Positions 53,118-64,000 of a stretch of 64,000 nt of DNA are shown here, in pieces. The notes under the pieces are model-generated. The model was given only the letters and a program-made list of their open reading frames with translations. It was not told the DNA's origin and ran no database searches. Source of the DNA: Streptococcus cristatus. GTDB lineage: Bacteria; Bacillota; Bacilli; Lactobacillales; Streptococcaceae. Location of the stretch: NCBI RefSeq assembly GCF_003943515.1, contig NZ_RJPT01000002.1:1-64000 (forward strand), written 5' to 3'. The first letter of the stretch is position 1. Each line of letters starts with the position of its first letter. The position numbers and the translations under genes were made by a program.

Positions 53118-54128
53118 TTACTCCATCGTTTCAAAAGCCAGACTCGGCTTAGCATTGAGATCCAAACTGGCAAAATTCTCCTTGTTCCACTCACTGACGC
53201 TGGCATAGGCAATCATACCAGCATTGTCACCACAAAGGCGCAAAGGCGGAATAATCACCTTAACATCTTGAATCTCAGCTGCCAAACGTTCTCTTAAACC
53301 TTGGTTAGCAGCAACACCGCCTGCCACGACCAGAGTTTTGACTGGATATTTTTCCAGCGCTCTCTTAGTCTTGGCCATGAGAATATCCATGACCGCTGCC
53401 TGAAAGCTAGCCGACAGGTCTTGATTAGACAAGGCTTCTCCTTTTTGCTGGGCATTGTGATGCAAGTTGATAAAGGCTGACTTGAGACCGGAAAAAGAAA
53501 ATTCCAGATTGTCTTCCTTGATCATAGCCCGCGGAAAATCATAAATATCCTGTCCTTCATGAGCCAGCTGATCAATCTCTCGGCCTGCTGGATAGGTCAG
53601 CCCCATAACGCGACCGACCTTATCATAGGCTTCACCGACCGCATCATCGCGAGTTTCCCCCACAATCTTATAGTCACCAGCTTGACTGACATAGACCAGC
53701 TCAGTATGACCGCCACTGACCAAAAGAGCCAGCAAGGGAAACTCCAAGGGTTCCACGCTCTGGGCTGCCATCAGGTGCCCAGCCATATGATTGACCGGAA
53801 TCACGGGAATATCGTGAGCCCAAGCAAAGGACTTGGCCGCTGCCAAGCCGACCAGAAGCGCCCCAACCAGACCAGGACCGTAGGTAACGGCCACCGCTGT
53901 AACTTGCTCCTCACTAATCCCCGCTTCTGCCAAGGCCTCCTCAATACAAACCGTAATGACCTCCACATGGTGACGGCTGGCCACTTCCGGTACCACTCCA
54001 CCAAAACGCTTGTGGCTCTCAATCTGGCTGGCGATGACATTGCTCAAAAGCTCCGTCTCATTCTTCAGAACCGCCACACTGGTCTCATCACAAGACGTCT
54101 CAAAAGCTAAAATATATCTATCTTTCAT
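53118..54128 (-). CDS. tsaD: tRNA t6A threonylcarbamoyltransferase TsaD
   Basis: The 336-residue ASKHA-fold enzyme transfers threonylcarbamoyl to A37 of ANN-decoding tRNAs. It has the [13 protein letters not shown] start, the metal-binding [23 protein letters not shown], and [15 protein letters not shown]. It works with TsaB, encoded two genes upstream, and TsaE. Its start overlaps rimI by 11 bases. Confidence 0.96.
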   Translation of the reverse strand: MKDRYILAFETSCDETSVAVLKNETELLSNVIASQIESHKRFGGVVPEVASRHHVEVITVCIEEALAEAGISEEQVTAVAVTYGPGLVGALLVGLAAAKSFAWAHDIPVIPVNHMAGHLMAAQSVEPLEFPLLALLVSGGHTELVYVSQAGDYKIVGETRDDAVGEAYDKVGRVMGLTYPAGREIDQLAHEGQDIYDFPRAMIKEDNLEFSFSGLKSAFINLHHNAQQKGEALSNQDLSASFQAAVMDILMAKTKRALEKYPVKTLVVAGGVAANQGLRERLAAEIQDVKVIIPPLRLCGDNAGMIAYASVSEWNKENFASLDLNAKPSLAFETME

Positions 54129-54570
54129 GAATCTCTCTTTTCATAACAATCGCGTCTTCCACCGGCGCATGGTAATAGGCCTTCCGCCGCGCGATCTCTT
54201 CGAATTTTTCTTTTTTGTAAAATAGCAGAGCTGGCCTGTTTGACTCCCTAACTTCGAGGAAAATCTCCTTGTCGGCAGGCAAAAAGTCAAACAAGGCTGT
54301 CGCGATTTTCTGCCCCTGATAGCTAGGCAATACAGCAATCTGCAGGACTTCTGCTTCAAAGTCTGTCTCCTGCCAGACTAAAAAGCCGACAAGTTGACTC
54401 TCATCTGCTGCTAGTGCACAACTGTTCACATCCGAACGCAGAACCTCTGCCACTTGGGCCGCTGTCCATGGGCTGACCTCATAGACTGCAAGTAAGAGCT
54501 GTTCCAGCTCTTCTGCGAGAGTTGCCACGTCCACATCCGAGTTAGCGCACCATTTTCTCAATTTAATCAT
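54118..54570 (-). CDS. rimI: Ribosomal protein-alanine N-acetyltransferase RimI
   Basis: The 150-residue GNAT protein has the acetyl-CoA motif [20 protein letters not shown] (about residues 76-95) and the C-terminal [27 protein letters not shown] (in parts), typical of RimI. I place the start at 54570, where ATGA overlaps the tsaB stop TGA; a longer frame runs back into tsaB. The tsaB-rimI-tsaD order is conserved in Firmicutes. Confidence 0.92.
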   Translation of the reverse strand: MIKLRKWCANSDVDVATLAEELEQLLLAVYEVSPWTAAQVAEVLRSDVNSCALAADESQLVGFLVWQETDFEAEVLQIAVLPSYQGQKIATALFDFLPADKEIFLEVRESNRPALLFYKKEKFEEIARRKAYYHAPVEDAIVMKREIHER

Positions 54571-55256
54571 AGGCGCTGAATGTAAGAATCGCTGGATTCC
54601 TGATGGGTCTTGAGCCAATTTTCCTCAGCTTCTACCCGCTTGAGATAGTTAGGAACAAAGTCATGAATGGACTGAGCTGGCAGGTCTAAACCGAGACGAC
54701 CAACAGCTACGGCATCTGGCAAGGTCGGCTGAATGGCAGCCTGAGGAAGAGCCGCTTCAATCTGCTCCGTAAAAGCTGTCGTTTCTCCGACAAAGGTGAC
54801 TGATTGGTTAGCAGCGCCAGCTATTTCCAAAACCTCTGCCAAAGGTAGATGGGCTTCCGGCCGTACAGCCTGACCAGACTGGTAAAAGCCAGCATAGACA
54901 TTATTGCGGCGGGCATCCATGATGGGAATGACCAAGCCTTCCACCTGCTCTGGAACTAAAGCCAGCAGACTAGACACACCGACCAGCTCAATCTTGAGGG
55001 TATGAGCCAGAGTCTTGGCTGTCGCCACCGCAATTCTCAGACCTGTGTAGCTGCCCGGCCCCTGCGCCACCGCGATCCGATCCAAATCGGCCGGCTTCAA
55101 ATCCAGACTATTCATCAGAAAATCGATAGCCGGCATAAGGGTAATGCTATGATTTTTCTTGATATTGAGCGTCACCTGCCCCAAGGTCTCCTCATTCTCT
55201 AAAATTGCTAGAGACAGAGCCTTATTTGACGTATCCATCGCTAAAATGTTCATCAT
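54567..55256 (-). CDS. tsaB: tRNA t6A biosynthesis protein TsaB
   Basis: The 229-residue protein is the inactive TsaD paralogue that supports its activity. It has ILAMDTSNKALSLAIL, the conserved IAVAQGPGSYTGLRIAVATA and VIPIMDARRNNVYAGFY. AAGGAAG precedes the start; the ATG at 55253 is an equal alternative. It heads the tsaB-rimI-tsaD-azlC-azlD run. Confidence 0.94.
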   Translation of the reverse strand: MMNILAMDTSNKALSLAILENEETLGQVTLNIKKNHSITLMPAIDFLMNSLDLKPADLDRIAVAQGPGSYTGLRIAVATAKTLAHTLKIELVGVSSLLALVPEQVEGLVIPIMDARRNNVYAGFYQSGQAVRPEAHLPLAEVLEIAGAANQSVTFVGETTAFTEQIEAALPQAAIQPTLPDAVAVGRLGLDLPAQSIHDFVPNYLKRVEAEENWLKTHQESSDSYIQRL

Positions 55257-55395
55257 TTTCTTCCTTACTCGAGTGTTTGCTTCTTATTATACTACAAAAG
55301 CAGCGACAAGGGTAGAGAGAGACCGTCATTTGATGACCCAGATTGTCCTCAAAGGCTTTTCTGAAAATCTCCATAAGATTTTCTCGGCTATGTCT

Positions 55396-55424
55396 TTTAC
55401 TAAAAGCTGGTTTTATGATATAAT
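55396..55424 (+). promoter_or_regulatory. Promoter of rpoY-rnjA
   Basis: TTTACT (55396-55401), a 17-base spacer and TATAAT (55419-55424), with TG one base before the -10. Initiation near 55431 gives a leader of about 110 bases. Confidence 0.85.
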
Positions 55425-55477
55425 TGGTTAGAATTATATCGAATCAAGGTCAATCTACTACTCATAAAACTGAATAA

Positions 55478-55507
55478 AAGAAAACAGCTGATTAGCTGTC
55501 GTTTTCT
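55478..55507 (+). terminator. Leader hairpin (possible attenuator) before rpoY
   Basis: AGAAAAC and AGCT pair with GTTTTCT and AGCT around GATT with a small bulge, and the T-rich arm ends TTTTCTG. It sits inside the rpoY leader, so it may stop part of the transcripts or shield the message. Confidence 0.5.
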
Positions 55508-55540
55508 GTAGCTTGATCGTGAAAAATGGAAGGAAATAAA

Positions 55541-55771
55541 ATGATTTACAAAGTTTTTTATCAAGAAACAAAAGAACGCAGCCCACGCCGTGAGCAAACA
55601 CGCGCCCTTTACTTAGATATAGAAGCAACCAATGAATTAGAAGGCCGCATCAAAGCCCGCAAATTGGTTGAAGAAAAGACTCCTTACAATATCGAATTTA
55701 TCGAGCTCTTGTCTGACAAACATTTGGAATACGAAAAAGAGTCAGGCGCCTTCGAATTGACGGAGTTGTAA
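55541..55771 (+). CDS. rpoY: RNA polymerase epsilon subunit
   Basis: The 76-residue protein starts [19 protein letters not shown] and contains [20 protein letters not shown], matching the epsilon subunit (DUF1447), a small Firmicute RNA polymerase accessory protein with a phage-defence-protein-like fold. AAGGAAA precedes the ATG at 55541; the longer frame has no site. It lies 3 bases before rnjA, the standard arrangement. Confidence 0.93.
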   Translation: MIYKVFYQETKERSPRREQTRALYLDIEATNELEGRIKARKLVEEKTPYNIEFIELLSDKHLEYEKESGAFELTEL

Positions 55772-55774
55772 GCT

Positions 55775-57457
55775 ATGGCATATAACTTAAAGAAAGAAGA
55801 AGTTGGTGTTTTCGCCATCGGTGGTCTGGGCGAAATCGGTAAAAACACCTACGGAATTGAGTATCAAGATGAGATTATCATTGTTGATGCTGGGATTAAA
55901 TTTCCCGAAGACGACCTCTTGGGTATCGACTATGTTATCCCCGACTACTCTTATATCGTGGAAAATATTGACCGCGTAAAAGCTGTCCTCATCACCCACG
56001 GGCACGAGGACCATATCGGCGGCATTCCTTTCCTGCTCAAGCAAGCCAATGTTCCCATCTATGCTGGTCCTTTGGCGCTGGCCCTCATTCGGGGCAAGCT
56101 AGAAGAGCATGGACTTTTGCGCGATGCCAAACTCTATGAAATCAATCAAAATACAGAGTTGACCTTTAAAAATCTGAAGGCGACTTTCTTCCGCACAACC
56201 CACTCTATTCCAGAGCCCTTGGGGATTGTCATCCATACGCCGCAGGGTAAGATTGTCTGTACTGGTGACTTCAAGTTTGACTTTACACCAGTCGGTGAGC
56301 CTGCAGACCTGCACCGTATGGCCGCTCTAGGCGAAGAAGGCGTACTCTGTCTCCTATCTGACTCGACCAATGCTGAAGTTCCGACCTTTACCAATTCCGA
56401 AAAAGTAGTCGGACAGTCTATTATGAAGATTATCGAAGGCATTCATGGACGGATTATTTTCGCTTCCTTTGCTTCAAACATCTTCCGACTCCAGCAGGCA
56501 GCTGAAGCTGCTGTCAAGACTGGACGTAAGATTGCGGTCTTTGGCCGCTCCATGGAAAAAGCCATTGTCAACGGGATTGAGCTGGGCTATATTAAGGTTC
56601 CTAAAGATACCTTCATCGAGCCAAACGAGCTTAAGGACTACCCAGCTGGCGAAGTACTGATTATGTGTACCGGAAGTCAGGGTGAGCCCATGGCAGCCCT
56701 GTCTCGGATTGCTAATGGTACCCACCGCCAGGTTCAGCTGCAACCTGGAGATACAGTCATCTTCTCATCCAGCCCTATCCCTGGCAATACGACCAGCGTT
56801 AACAAACTGATTAACATCATTTCCGAGGCTGGTGTAGAAGTGATTCACGGTAAGATTAACAACATCCACACCTCTGGACACGGTGGCCAACAAGAGCAGA
56901 AACTCATGCTTCGCTTGATCAAGCCTAAATATTTCATGCCAGTCCATGGTGAATACCGTATGCAGAAAGTCCATGCAGGTCTAGCCGTTGATACTGGAGT
57001 ACCAAAAGACAATATCTTCATCATGAGCAATGGTGATGTGCTGGCTCTGACAGCTGACTCAGCTCGTATTGCCGGCAGCTTCAACGCTCAGGATATTTAT
57101 GTTGATGGGAACCGCATTGGTGAAATCGGAGCTGCAGTCCTACGCGACCGTAAAGACCTGTCAGAGGACGGTGTGGTTCTGGCTGTCGCGACGGTTGACT
57201 TTGAATCCAAGATGATCTTAGCCGGTCCAGATATTCTCAGCCGCGGCTTTATCTACATGCGCGAATCAGGTGACCTCATTCGCCAAAGCCAGCGCATCCT
57301 CTTCAATGCTATTCGCATTGCCCTTAAGAATAAAGATGCCAGCGTTCAATCTGTCAGCGGCGCTATCGTCAACGCCTTGCGTCCTTTCCTCTACGAAAGC
57401 ACTGAGCGCGAACCTATTATCATTCCGATGGTGCTTACACCAGACGAAGACAACTAA
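55775..57457 (+). CDS. rnjA: Ribonuclease J1
   Basis: The 560-residue metallo-beta-lactamase/beta-CASP RNase has the zinc motif [10 protein letters not shown] (about residue 74), [18 protein letters not shown], the beta-CASP elements [12 protein letters not shown] and GRSMEKA, and PVHGEYRM. It is a 5'-3' exo- and endoribonuclease. Together with PNPase and mini-III it makes this window rich in RNA-decay genes. Confidence 0.96.
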   Translation: MAYNLKKEEVGVFAIGGLGEIGKNTYGIEYQDEIIIVDAGIKFPEDDLLGIDYVIPDYSYIVENIDRVKAVLITHGHEDHIGGIPFLLKQANVPIYAGPLALALIRGKLEEHGLLRDAKLYEINQNTELTFKNLKATFFRTTHSIPEPLGIVIHTPQGKIVCTGDFKFDFTPVGEPADLHRMAALGEEGVLCLLSDSTNAEVPTFTNSEKVVGQSIMKIIEGIHGRIIFASFASNIFRLQQAAEAAVKTGRKIAVFGRSMEKAIVNGIELGYIKVPKDTFIEPNELKDYPAGEVLIMCTGSQGEPMAALSRIANGTHRQVQLQPGDTVIFSSSPIPGNTTSVNKLINIISEAGVEVIHGKINNIHTSGHGGQQEQKLMLRLIKPKYFMPVHGEYRMQKVHAGLAVDTGVPKDNIFIMSNGDVLALTADSARIAGSFNAQDIYVDGNRIGEIGAAVLRDRKDLSEDGVVLAVATVDFESKMILAGPDILSRGFIYMRESGDLIRQSQRILFNAIRIALKNKDASVQSVSGAIVNALRPFLYESTEREPIIIPMVLTPDEDN

Positions 57458-57459
57458 AA

Positions 57460-57490
57460 AATAAGCTTTGCTAGTCTAGCAAAGCTTATT
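57460..57490 (+). terminator. Terminator after rnjA
   Basis: A perfect 14-pair stem (AATAAGCTTTGCTA with its complement) around GTC, then a T run. Confidence 0.92.
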
Positions 57491-57543
57491 TTTTGTAAAC
57501 TTTAATGGTATTTGGCAATTGACTTCCATCTATTGAGAATGGC

Positions 57544-57948
57544 TCAGCTCAGTCGCTTGATGAAATGATATTTGGTCACACCTTTTTGGGGCATATCTTC
57601 CAGATTGGCATAGATTTCATAGCCTTGCTTGATGTAAAAATCCTTGGCTTGATAAGAGTTGGTGGACAAGGTGATGCTGCTGACTCCCGCTTTCTCAGCC
57701 TTTTCTTCTAATTCTGCCAGCAGACTGGCTCCCAAACCTTTTTTCTGATGTTCTTTATCCACCACCAAAGCCTTGATATGGATGTTTTCCAACACCTGCT
57801 GAGCATGGAGCAAGGCGATTAAGTTTCCTTCCTCTTCCCGTGTCAGATAATAATCCTTGGGCTCCAGTTCTTCAAGCCTAGCTGACCCAAAAGAAGCCTC
57901 ATATTGCTCCTTGAAAACTTGCTCGATAAAGTCTTGAAATTCTGTCAT
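57544..57948 (-). CDS. GNAT-family N-acetyltransferase
   Basis: The 134-residue protein has the GNAT motif IKALVVDKEHQKKGLGASLLAELE (in part, about residues 57-80) and LSTNSYQAKDFYIKQGYEIYANL. The substrate is not apparent. It lies after the dnaJ terminator on the same strand. Confidence 0.85.
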   Translation of the reverse strand: MTEFQDFIEQVFKEQYEASFGSARLEELEPKDYYLTREEEGNLIALLHAQQVLENIHIKALVVDKEHQKKGLGASLLAELEEKAEKAGVSSITLSTNSYQAKDFYIKQGYEIYANLEDMPQKGVTKYHFIKRLS

Positions 57949-57961
57949 TTTTGCTCCTAAC

Positions 57962-57991
57962 GAAAAAGCAGAATAATAACTCTGCTTTTTC
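57962..57991 (-). terminator. Terminator after dnaJ
   Basis: GAAAAAGCAGA pairs with TCTGCTTTTTC around eight bases, with T runs both ways. Confidence 0.85.
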
Positions 57992-57996
57992 CTTCT

Positions 57997-59130
57997 TTAT
58001 TCCCCTTCAAAGACATCTTTCATCTTATCAAAGAAGCCTTTCTTCTTAGGGCTCACTGTGATGTCTCCAGCCGCCGCAAAATCCTTAAGAGCCGCCTTTT
58101 GACGGTCATTGAGGCCTGTTGGCGTTACGACATTGACAGTGACATATTGGTCACCTACACTTCCATCGCGCAGATTTGGTGCTCCCTTACCACGCAGACG
58201 GAAACGTTTGCCAGTCTGGGTTCCCTCTGGGATCGTCAATTCAACATTTCCATGCACAGTTGGGATTTCCACACTGTCACCCAGAGCTGCTTGCACAAAG
58301 TTGAGGTTGAGCTTGTAGTAAATGGTAGAACCGTCACGTTCAAATTTATCGCTTGGCTCAACGTTCACCACTACATATAGGTCTCCGTAGGGACCGCCAT
58401 TAAAGCCTGCCTCACCTTGACCCGCCAAGCGAACTCGTTGACCTGTTTCCACGCCAGCAGGAATTTTTACATGAACGCTATGCGCTTGCTTTTCATGTCC
58501 CGTTCCATGGCAGGTTTCGCACGGACTTTTGATTTCTTGTCCGCGACCATGACAGACATCACAGGTTACTTGACGACGCATCATGCCTAGTGGTGTCTGA
58601 GTATCGACGTTAATAACACCAGAGCCATGACAGCGGCCACAAGTTACTGGGCTAGTTCCTGGCTTAGCACCTGAACCATGACAAGTCCGACAGCTAGCCT
58701 CACGATTGTATTTAACTTCTTTTTCTGTACCGAAAATAGCCTCTTCAAAGCGGAGATTTACCCGATACTGGAGATCGTCTCCTTGACGCGGAGCGTTTGG
58801 ATTACGAGTCGCACCACCGCCAAAGAAGCTAGAAAAGATATCTTCGAAGCCACCAAAACCGGATCCATCAAAGCCTCCGAAACCGCCCGCACCGCCGCCA
58901 AAGCCACCATTGGCACCCGCTGCGCCGTATTGGTCATAGGCCGCCCGCTTTTGCTCATCGCTCAGCGTTTCATAAGCCTCCTGGACTTCCTTATATTTAT
59001 CTTCCGCCCCAGGCTCTTTATTGATATCTGGGTGATATTTTTTAGATAATTTCCGATAGGCTCTCTTAATCTCATCCTGAGAAGCATTCTTAGAAACACC
59101 TAAACGGTCATAAAATTCTGTATTGTTCAT
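57997..59130 (-). CDS. dnaJ: Chaperone DnaJ (Hsp40)
   Basis: The 377-residue co-chaperone has the J domain with YHPDIN (HPD, about residues 33-35), a Gly/Phe-rich linker (75-115) and four zinc repeats: [24 protein letters not shown] and CETCHGTG. It stimulates DnaK ATPase. No promoter is evident just upstream; the 19-base gap to the preceding unknown gene implies shared transcription with it. Confidence 0.96.
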   Translation of the reverse strand: MNNTEFYDRLGVSKNASQDEIKRAYRKLSKKYHPDINKEPGAEDKYKEVQEAYETLSDEQKRAAYDQYGAAGANGGFGGGAGGFGGFDGSGFGGFEDIFSSFFGGGATRNPNAPRQGDDLQYRVNLRFEEAIFGTEKEVKYNREASCRTCHGSGAKPGTSPVTCGRCHGSGVINVDTQTPLGMMRRQVTCDVCHGRGQEIKSPCETCHGTGHEKQAHSVHVKIPAGVETGQRVRLAGQGEAGFNGGPYGDLYVVVNVEPSDKFERDGSTIYYKLNLNFVQAALGDSVEIPTVHGNVELTIPEGTQTGKRFRLRGKGAPNLRDGSVGDQYVTVNVVTPTGLNDRQKAALKDFAAAGDITVSPKKKGFFDKMKDVFEGE

Positions 59131-59149
59131 GATTTAATACCTTGCTTTT

Positions 59150-59998
59150 TTACAATTTTTTAATATTATATTTCTGCAAATTAATCTTGGGTCTTCCTTC
59201 AAAAAACTTTCCTTTAGAATCTCCTCCAAAGAAAAAGTCATAGACTTCAACGTTTTCATCTCCACGTTTTTGTTCGCGAGGACTGCGCTCTTTAATAATA
59301 GCTTTCAAATCCTTCCCTAAAATTTGAAACTTAATATATTCACCATTAACAGAAGTTATAAAAATTTGTCTATCCTCATTTTTCAAATTGTCTATAGTAT
59401 TCTTTTCGATAGTAAACCAAGTTGTCCACTTTAAATTGTCTCTCTTGGCATCATTTTCATAATTTTTACTATATCGAATATTCTTTTTATTAACATTTAG
59501 TTCTGTAGAAAGTTTTGTTTTAATAGCTGATATGTTGATACGCGATTCTGGATTTGGACTGACTTTATCACTTAGAAAACGATAATAGATATCTAAAAAT
59601 CTATCTCTTGACTCCGAATCACTTCCTTTTCTATATTCTTTGTCTAATTCTTTTAGAAAGCTTCGTAATTCCCCACCAATTGCTCGTTCCTCACCTTTAT
59701 TTCTATATACCTCTAAAAGTTCATCTATATTTTGTAATAAGTGCAAATCGCTGTTATATTTTGCATCTTTAATCTCTAAATCCGATATTTTCTTATGATG
59801 CATCCAAGAATAGACTGCAGCAACACCAACTATCATTGCCACAAAAAATTCAGCTGAAAATATTATAGACAATATCGTAACATTTTGTATTAGATGCCTA
59901 TCAATACAAATAGAAAAACCAACGTATAGCACTATGAAAACTAATTCAAAAAGAAGGATTTTCCAATGATTTTTAAAAAGAAGTTTAATTTTTTCCAT
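59150..59998 (-). CDS. Unknown membrane protein inserted between dnaK and dnaJ
   Basis: The 282-residue protein has two transmembrane helices near the N-terminus (ILLFELVFIVLYVGFSICI and FFVAMIVGVAAVYSWM) and a charged soluble domain of about 210 residues. I recognise no family. Its coding is markedly AT-rich beside dnaK and dnaJ, which suggests transfer. AGGGA about ten bases before the ATG is a moderate ribosome-binding site. It is followed by dnaJ after 19 bases with no terminator. Confidence 0.65.
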   Translation of the reverse strand: MEKIKLLFKNHWKILLFELVFIVLYVGFSICIDRHLIQNVTILSIIFSAEFFVAMIVGVAAVYSWMHHKKISDLEIKDAKYNSDLHLLQNIDELLEVYRNKGEERAIGGELRSFLKELDKEYRKGSDSESRDRFLDIYYRFLSDKVSPNPESRINISAIKTKLSTELNVNKKNIRYSKNYENDAKRDNLKWTTWFTIEKNTIDNLKNEDRQIFITSVNGEYIKFQILGKDLKAIIKERSPREQKRGDENVEVYDFFFGGDSKGKFFEGRPKINLQKYNIKKL

Positions 59999-60027
59999 AA
60001 TATCACATTCCCTAGTTTACCGAAAAA

Positions 60028-60050
60028 CAGAGGCTGGGTTGCAACCTCTG
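60028..60050 (-). terminator. Terminator between dnaK and the inserted gene
   Basis: CAGAGG pairs with CCTCTG (with a possible GGTTGCAACC inner pairing) and the minus strand continues TTTTT. It would cut dnaJ off from most dnaK transcripts. Confidence 0.7.
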
Positions 60051-60112
60051 GATTTCTTCCTATTATTACGACGTGAGATTTTCGAAACGATACTTTTTGA
60101 AAAACCTTTGAC

Positions 60113-60226
60113 GCGGTAGCTGATTGGATTTTGGGTTCGTCTTTCAGACTCCCAAAAATCCTAATCATCCTCGCGGGGGTTCGACTACGAACTAAAAACT
60201 TTCAATTTTTAGTTCTGTCTCACCGC
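60113..60226 (-). repeat. Multi-stem RNA-like element directly after dnaK (copy of 62291-62389)
   Basis: On the minus strand GCGGT (60222-60226), one base after the stop codon, pairs with ACCGC (60113-60117) as a closing stem. Inside are a 10-pair hairpin (60206-60215 with 60189-60198) and a long hairpin (60151-60167 with 60121-60135). Shared with the grpE copy are GGCGGTRAG, ACCCCCGCRAGG, TGATTAGG and CCAATCAGCTAC. The hairpin arms differ in sequence but keep pairing. Confidence 0.7.
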
Positions 60227-62062
<1,836 letters not shown>

Positions 62063-62091
62063 TTAAATTTTATTTTCTGTTTTTCTTTTTA

Positions 62092-62202
62092 ATACTCTTC
62101 TTAGGTGGCGGCGCCGTCAGAGCTTGACTTCGTCAATCTCTTTGACTAAACTTTGAGCCTAAGTCTCAAAGTTTGCGCAATTAGCGCCACGGCGAAGAGT
62201 AT
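62092..62202 (-). other. BOX-like multi-branched element upstream of dnaK
   Basis: ATACTCTTC (62092-62100) pairs exactly with GAAGAGTAT (62194-62202); inside, GTGGCG (62105-62110) pairs with CGCCAC (62185-62190). Two hairpins follow: GTCAGAG-c-TTGAC with GTCAA-t-CTCT..GAC (62116-62146), and a perfect 10-pair AAACTTTGAG/CTCAAAGTTT (62148-62174). The ATACTCTTCG end and the TTGAC-gaa-GTCAA hairpin recall pneumococcal BOX. It ends 42 bases before the dnaK start. Confidence 0.65.
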
Positions 62203-62290
62203 CTACTTTGGTTCGCTTCGCTCACTATTGCAAAGCTGAACACATTTTATCTTTCTTTCATAGTTTAGTGTCATTTCGGACAAGGTTTAC

Positions 62291-62389
62291 GCAGTAGCTG
62301 ATTGGCAGTTCACTTCGCAAACGCTCGTGACCAGCCTAATCACCCTTGCGGGGGTGCGTCAACGAAATCACAGATTTCTGACTTACCGC
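62291..62389 (-). repeat. Multi-stem RNA-like element directly after grpE (copy of 60113-60226)
   Basis: On the minus strand GCGGT (62385-62389), adjacent to the grpE stop, pairs with ACUGC (62291-62295) with one G-U pair. Inside are GAAATC-tgt-GATTTC (62364-62378) and a long hairpin (62327-62342 with 62299-62313). The conserved core matches the element after dnaK. Confidence 0.7.
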
Positions 62390-62956
62390 CTAGTTATACA
62401 CCACTACCATTGCTGGTCTTAGAATGCGGTCATGGAGTTTGTAGCCTTTTTGGAAGACTTGTGCAATGGTATCTGCTGGATGTTCATCGTCTGCTGGGAG
62501 AGTTTGGATGGCCATATGATAGTTATGGTCAAATGCTCCGTCAGCTACGATTTCTTCAATTCCTTCTTCTTTAAGGGCATGAATCAAGCTTTCTTGTACC
62601 ATCTCCAAGCCTTTTTTGACATCGTCTGTCAATCCTTCAACGGCAAGCGCACGCTCAAGGTTGTCCAAAGAAGGGAGAATCGCTTTTGCCAAATCTTGGC
62701 TACGATAGCGTTGCAAGAGTTGACGTTCTTCATTGGCACGACGTTGGATATTTTGCATTTCTGCATGAGCGCGAAGATATTTATTTTCAAAGTCTTCCGC
62801 ACGCTCATTGGCTAGCTCTAGTTCTGATTTTTCGGGAGTAGTTTCATCCGCTTCTTTAGCGGTTTCTACCTTTTCTTCTGTAGTTTCTACAGCTTCTTCA
62901 GCAGCTTCTACCACTTCCTCTTCTTTTACTTCTTCGTTTTTTGTTTCCTCAGACAT
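62390..62956 (-). CDS. grpE: Nucleotide exchange factor GrpE
   Basis: The 188-residue protein has a long acidic N-terminal coiled coil and the GrpE core [27 protein letters not shown] and IQVFQ-type [20 protein letters not shown]. It drives ADP release from DnaK. The start at 62956 follows AAAAGGAGG; an ATG 14 codons upstream is poorer. It lies 38 bases after hrcA. Confidence 0.95.
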   Translation of the reverse strand: MSEETKNEEVKEEEVVEAAEEAVETTEEKVETAKEADETTPEKSELELANERAEDFENKYLRAHAEMQNIQRRANEERQLLQRYRSQDLAKAILPSLDNLERALAVEGLTDDVKKGLEMVQESLIHALKEEGIEEIVADGAFDHNYHMAIQTLPADDEHPADTIAQVFQKGYKLHDRILRPAMVVVYN

Positions 62957-62994
62957 TTTTCGCCTCCTTTTTAGGAATTTATGTAATTTCATGT

Positions 62995-64000
62995 TCAACT
63001 CACCTCATAATGATTGCTACTCAGATATCGGTAGAAATCTGTGAGTTTCATCGTCAAGACTCGATTGACAACATTGAGCTGACTGACCACCTTTTGGTAA
63101 TCCAGATTGACTGGACCGACCACCGCCAGCATACCAAATCCTCGATAGGGAATTAAAAACTTGCTGGAAATCAAGGTTAGATTGGCCAGGCAGTCCTCTT
63201 GACTAGCTGCGACACGGACATTTTGCATCTGATCCTCAGCTAGACTATCACGGATTTCAAAAGCCACCTTCTGACGATCATCAAAGAACTGATAAGCCTC
63301 AAGATCCGCAAAACGTAGCAACTGGACTTTACCAGCTACAGCTACTTTTTCCGAAAACATCTGAGCAAAAATATGCTCAAAGAGATCGAGAACATTGTCC
63401 GTCGTCGTAAAGTAACGCTGGATAATCTGCGGAATCTCCGTCCGAATCTTGTAGTGAATATCTAAGACCGTCTGTCCCAAAAAGCGCTCCTGAATCATAT
63501 CCCTCAAGCGCAGTAGGTCATCCTGGAGAAAATTCCTAGGAATCATGAACTGACTGGTCAGGGTATTAGACTCATCCAGAGTAAAGACAGCTAAGGCTGC
63601 ATGCTGGCTAATAATAACGATATCAAAAGCTGTCAGTCGCTGCCGACTAGGCTCGACATCAAGAGCTACAACCGTACAAGCACTCAACTCTGCCAAGACG
63701 TCCGCTGCCCGCTGCAGGATATCCTCCAGCTTGAAGAACTCTTGGTCGAAAGCTTTGACGACCTCGTAGAGCTCATTTTCCGCCAGCTGATCAAAGGTCA
63801 AGGAATGACGGACAAAATACTGGAAACCTGCTACACTGGGCTTGCGACCACTCGATGTATGAGCCTTTTCTAGCAACCCTTCCTTTTCCAAGGCTGCCAT
63901 ATCATTTCGAATGGTGGCACTCGAGGACTGGATAGACTCTTGCAAGGCTTTAGAACCGACAGGCTCCTGCGTCTTGGTAAAGATATCAATAATTAGATTT
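62995..64000 (-). CDS. hrcA: Heat-inducible repressor HrcA (N-terminus beyond window)
   Basis: The visible part codes for about 334 residues and runs off the right edge; only the first ten or so codons are missing. [18 protein letters not shown] and [31 protein letters not shown] form the winged helix that binds CIRCE. The rest is the HrcA GAF-like and dimer domains, with [21 protein letters not shown] near the end. The CIRCE operator should lie beyond 64000. Confidence 0.95.
   Translation of the reverse strand, partial: NLIIDIFTKTQEPVGSKALQESIQSSSATIRNDMAALEKEGLLEKAHTSSGRKPSVAGFQYFVRHSLTFDQLAENELYEVVKAFDQEFFKLEDILQRAADVLAELSACTVVALDVEPSRQRLTAFDIVIISQHAALAVFTLDESNTLTSQFMIPRNFLQDDLLRLRDMIQERFLGQTVLDIHYKIRTEIPQIIQRYFTTTDNVLDLFEHIFAQMFSEKVAVAGKVQLLRFADLEAYQFFDDRQKVAFEIRDSLAEDQMQNVRVAASQEDCLANLTLISSKFLIPYRGFGMLAVVGPVNLDYQKVVSQLNVVNRVLTMKLTDFYRYLSSNHYEVS

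Overview
The window is chromosomal DNA of a low-GC streptococcus, most likely of the sanguinis/gordonii group; the species cannot be fixed from this sequence alone. The evidence is the gene set and its order: the start of comX next to rpoE, a pnp-cysE-cysS-mrnC block, ctsR-clpC, clpL, rpoY-rnjA, tsaB-rimI-tsaD and hrcA-grpE-dnaK-dnaJ, together with DUF4649 and DUF6287 proteins, an LPXTG surface protein and BOX/RUP-like intergenic repeats. I saw no rRNA, tRNA, CRISPR array, transposase or prophage gene.

Layout. 1-5.0 kb: start of the competence sigma factor comX, RNA polymerase delta (rpoE), an ArAE/FUSC membrane protein and a KimA-type potassium importer. 5.0-11.4 kb: a minus-strand block for cysteine metabolism and RNA decay (pnp, cysE, a nucleoside phosphorylase, a RibD-C-like reductase, cysS, mrnC, a DUF6892 gene). 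pnp has a long structured leader that begins at its predicted transcript start. 11.4-16.1 kb: an accessory three-gene set coding for a membrane protein, a lipoprotein and an 884-residue SEC10/PgrA-type LPXTG protein. 16.4-20.1 kb: pepF followed by a scarred region with a frameshifted gene, a small membrane protein and a second, diverged copy of the pepF 3' end. 20.1-25.7 kb: an HxlR/NTF2-like pair, an aquaporin, trxA, hslO-dusB and a DUF6287 lipoprotein. 25.7-30.0 kb: an NAD-salvage operon (nadR-pnuC-Nudix regulator), a DUF4430/ECF uptake pair and an acetyltransferase. 30.0-37.4 kb: Clp genes (clpC-ctsR with a CtsR operator, clpL with a long leader) around small regulators and enzymes. 37.8-43.2 kb: a polar amino-acid ABC transporter in series with a UroD-family zinc methyltransferase-like protein and a luciferase-like monooxygenase. 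43.4-46.8 kb: glmS, yjdF with a yjdF-type riboswitch, and rpsO with an S15-type leader. 46.9-51.9 kb: oxidoreductases, mutX, a MerR/TipA regulator and a methyltransferase. 52.0-57.5 kb: azlCD, tsaD-rimI-tsaB, rpoY-rnjA. 57.5-64 kb: an acetyltransferase and the hrcA-grpE-dnaK-dnaJ heat-shock locus, with an extra unknown gene between dnaK and dnaJ.

How it works together. Much of the window concerns protein quality control (CtsR, ClpC, ClpL, HrcA, GrpE, DnaK, DnaJ, Hsp33, thioredoxin) and RNA turnover or translation (PNPase, RNase J1, mini-RNase III, RpsO, CysS, the t6A enzymes). The most striking signals are not proteins but RNA-level architecture: a long-stem pnp leader, an interleaved (pseudoknot-capable) rpsO leader, a yjdF riboswitch with an anti-Shine-Dalgarno loop, a hairpin wedged between the glmS Shine-Dalgarno and its AUG, repeated AUG-UAA mini-ORFs in the clpL leader, and twin covarying multi-stem elements placed exactly after the grpE and dnaK stop codons. 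Those twin elements are my best candidate for something undescribed.
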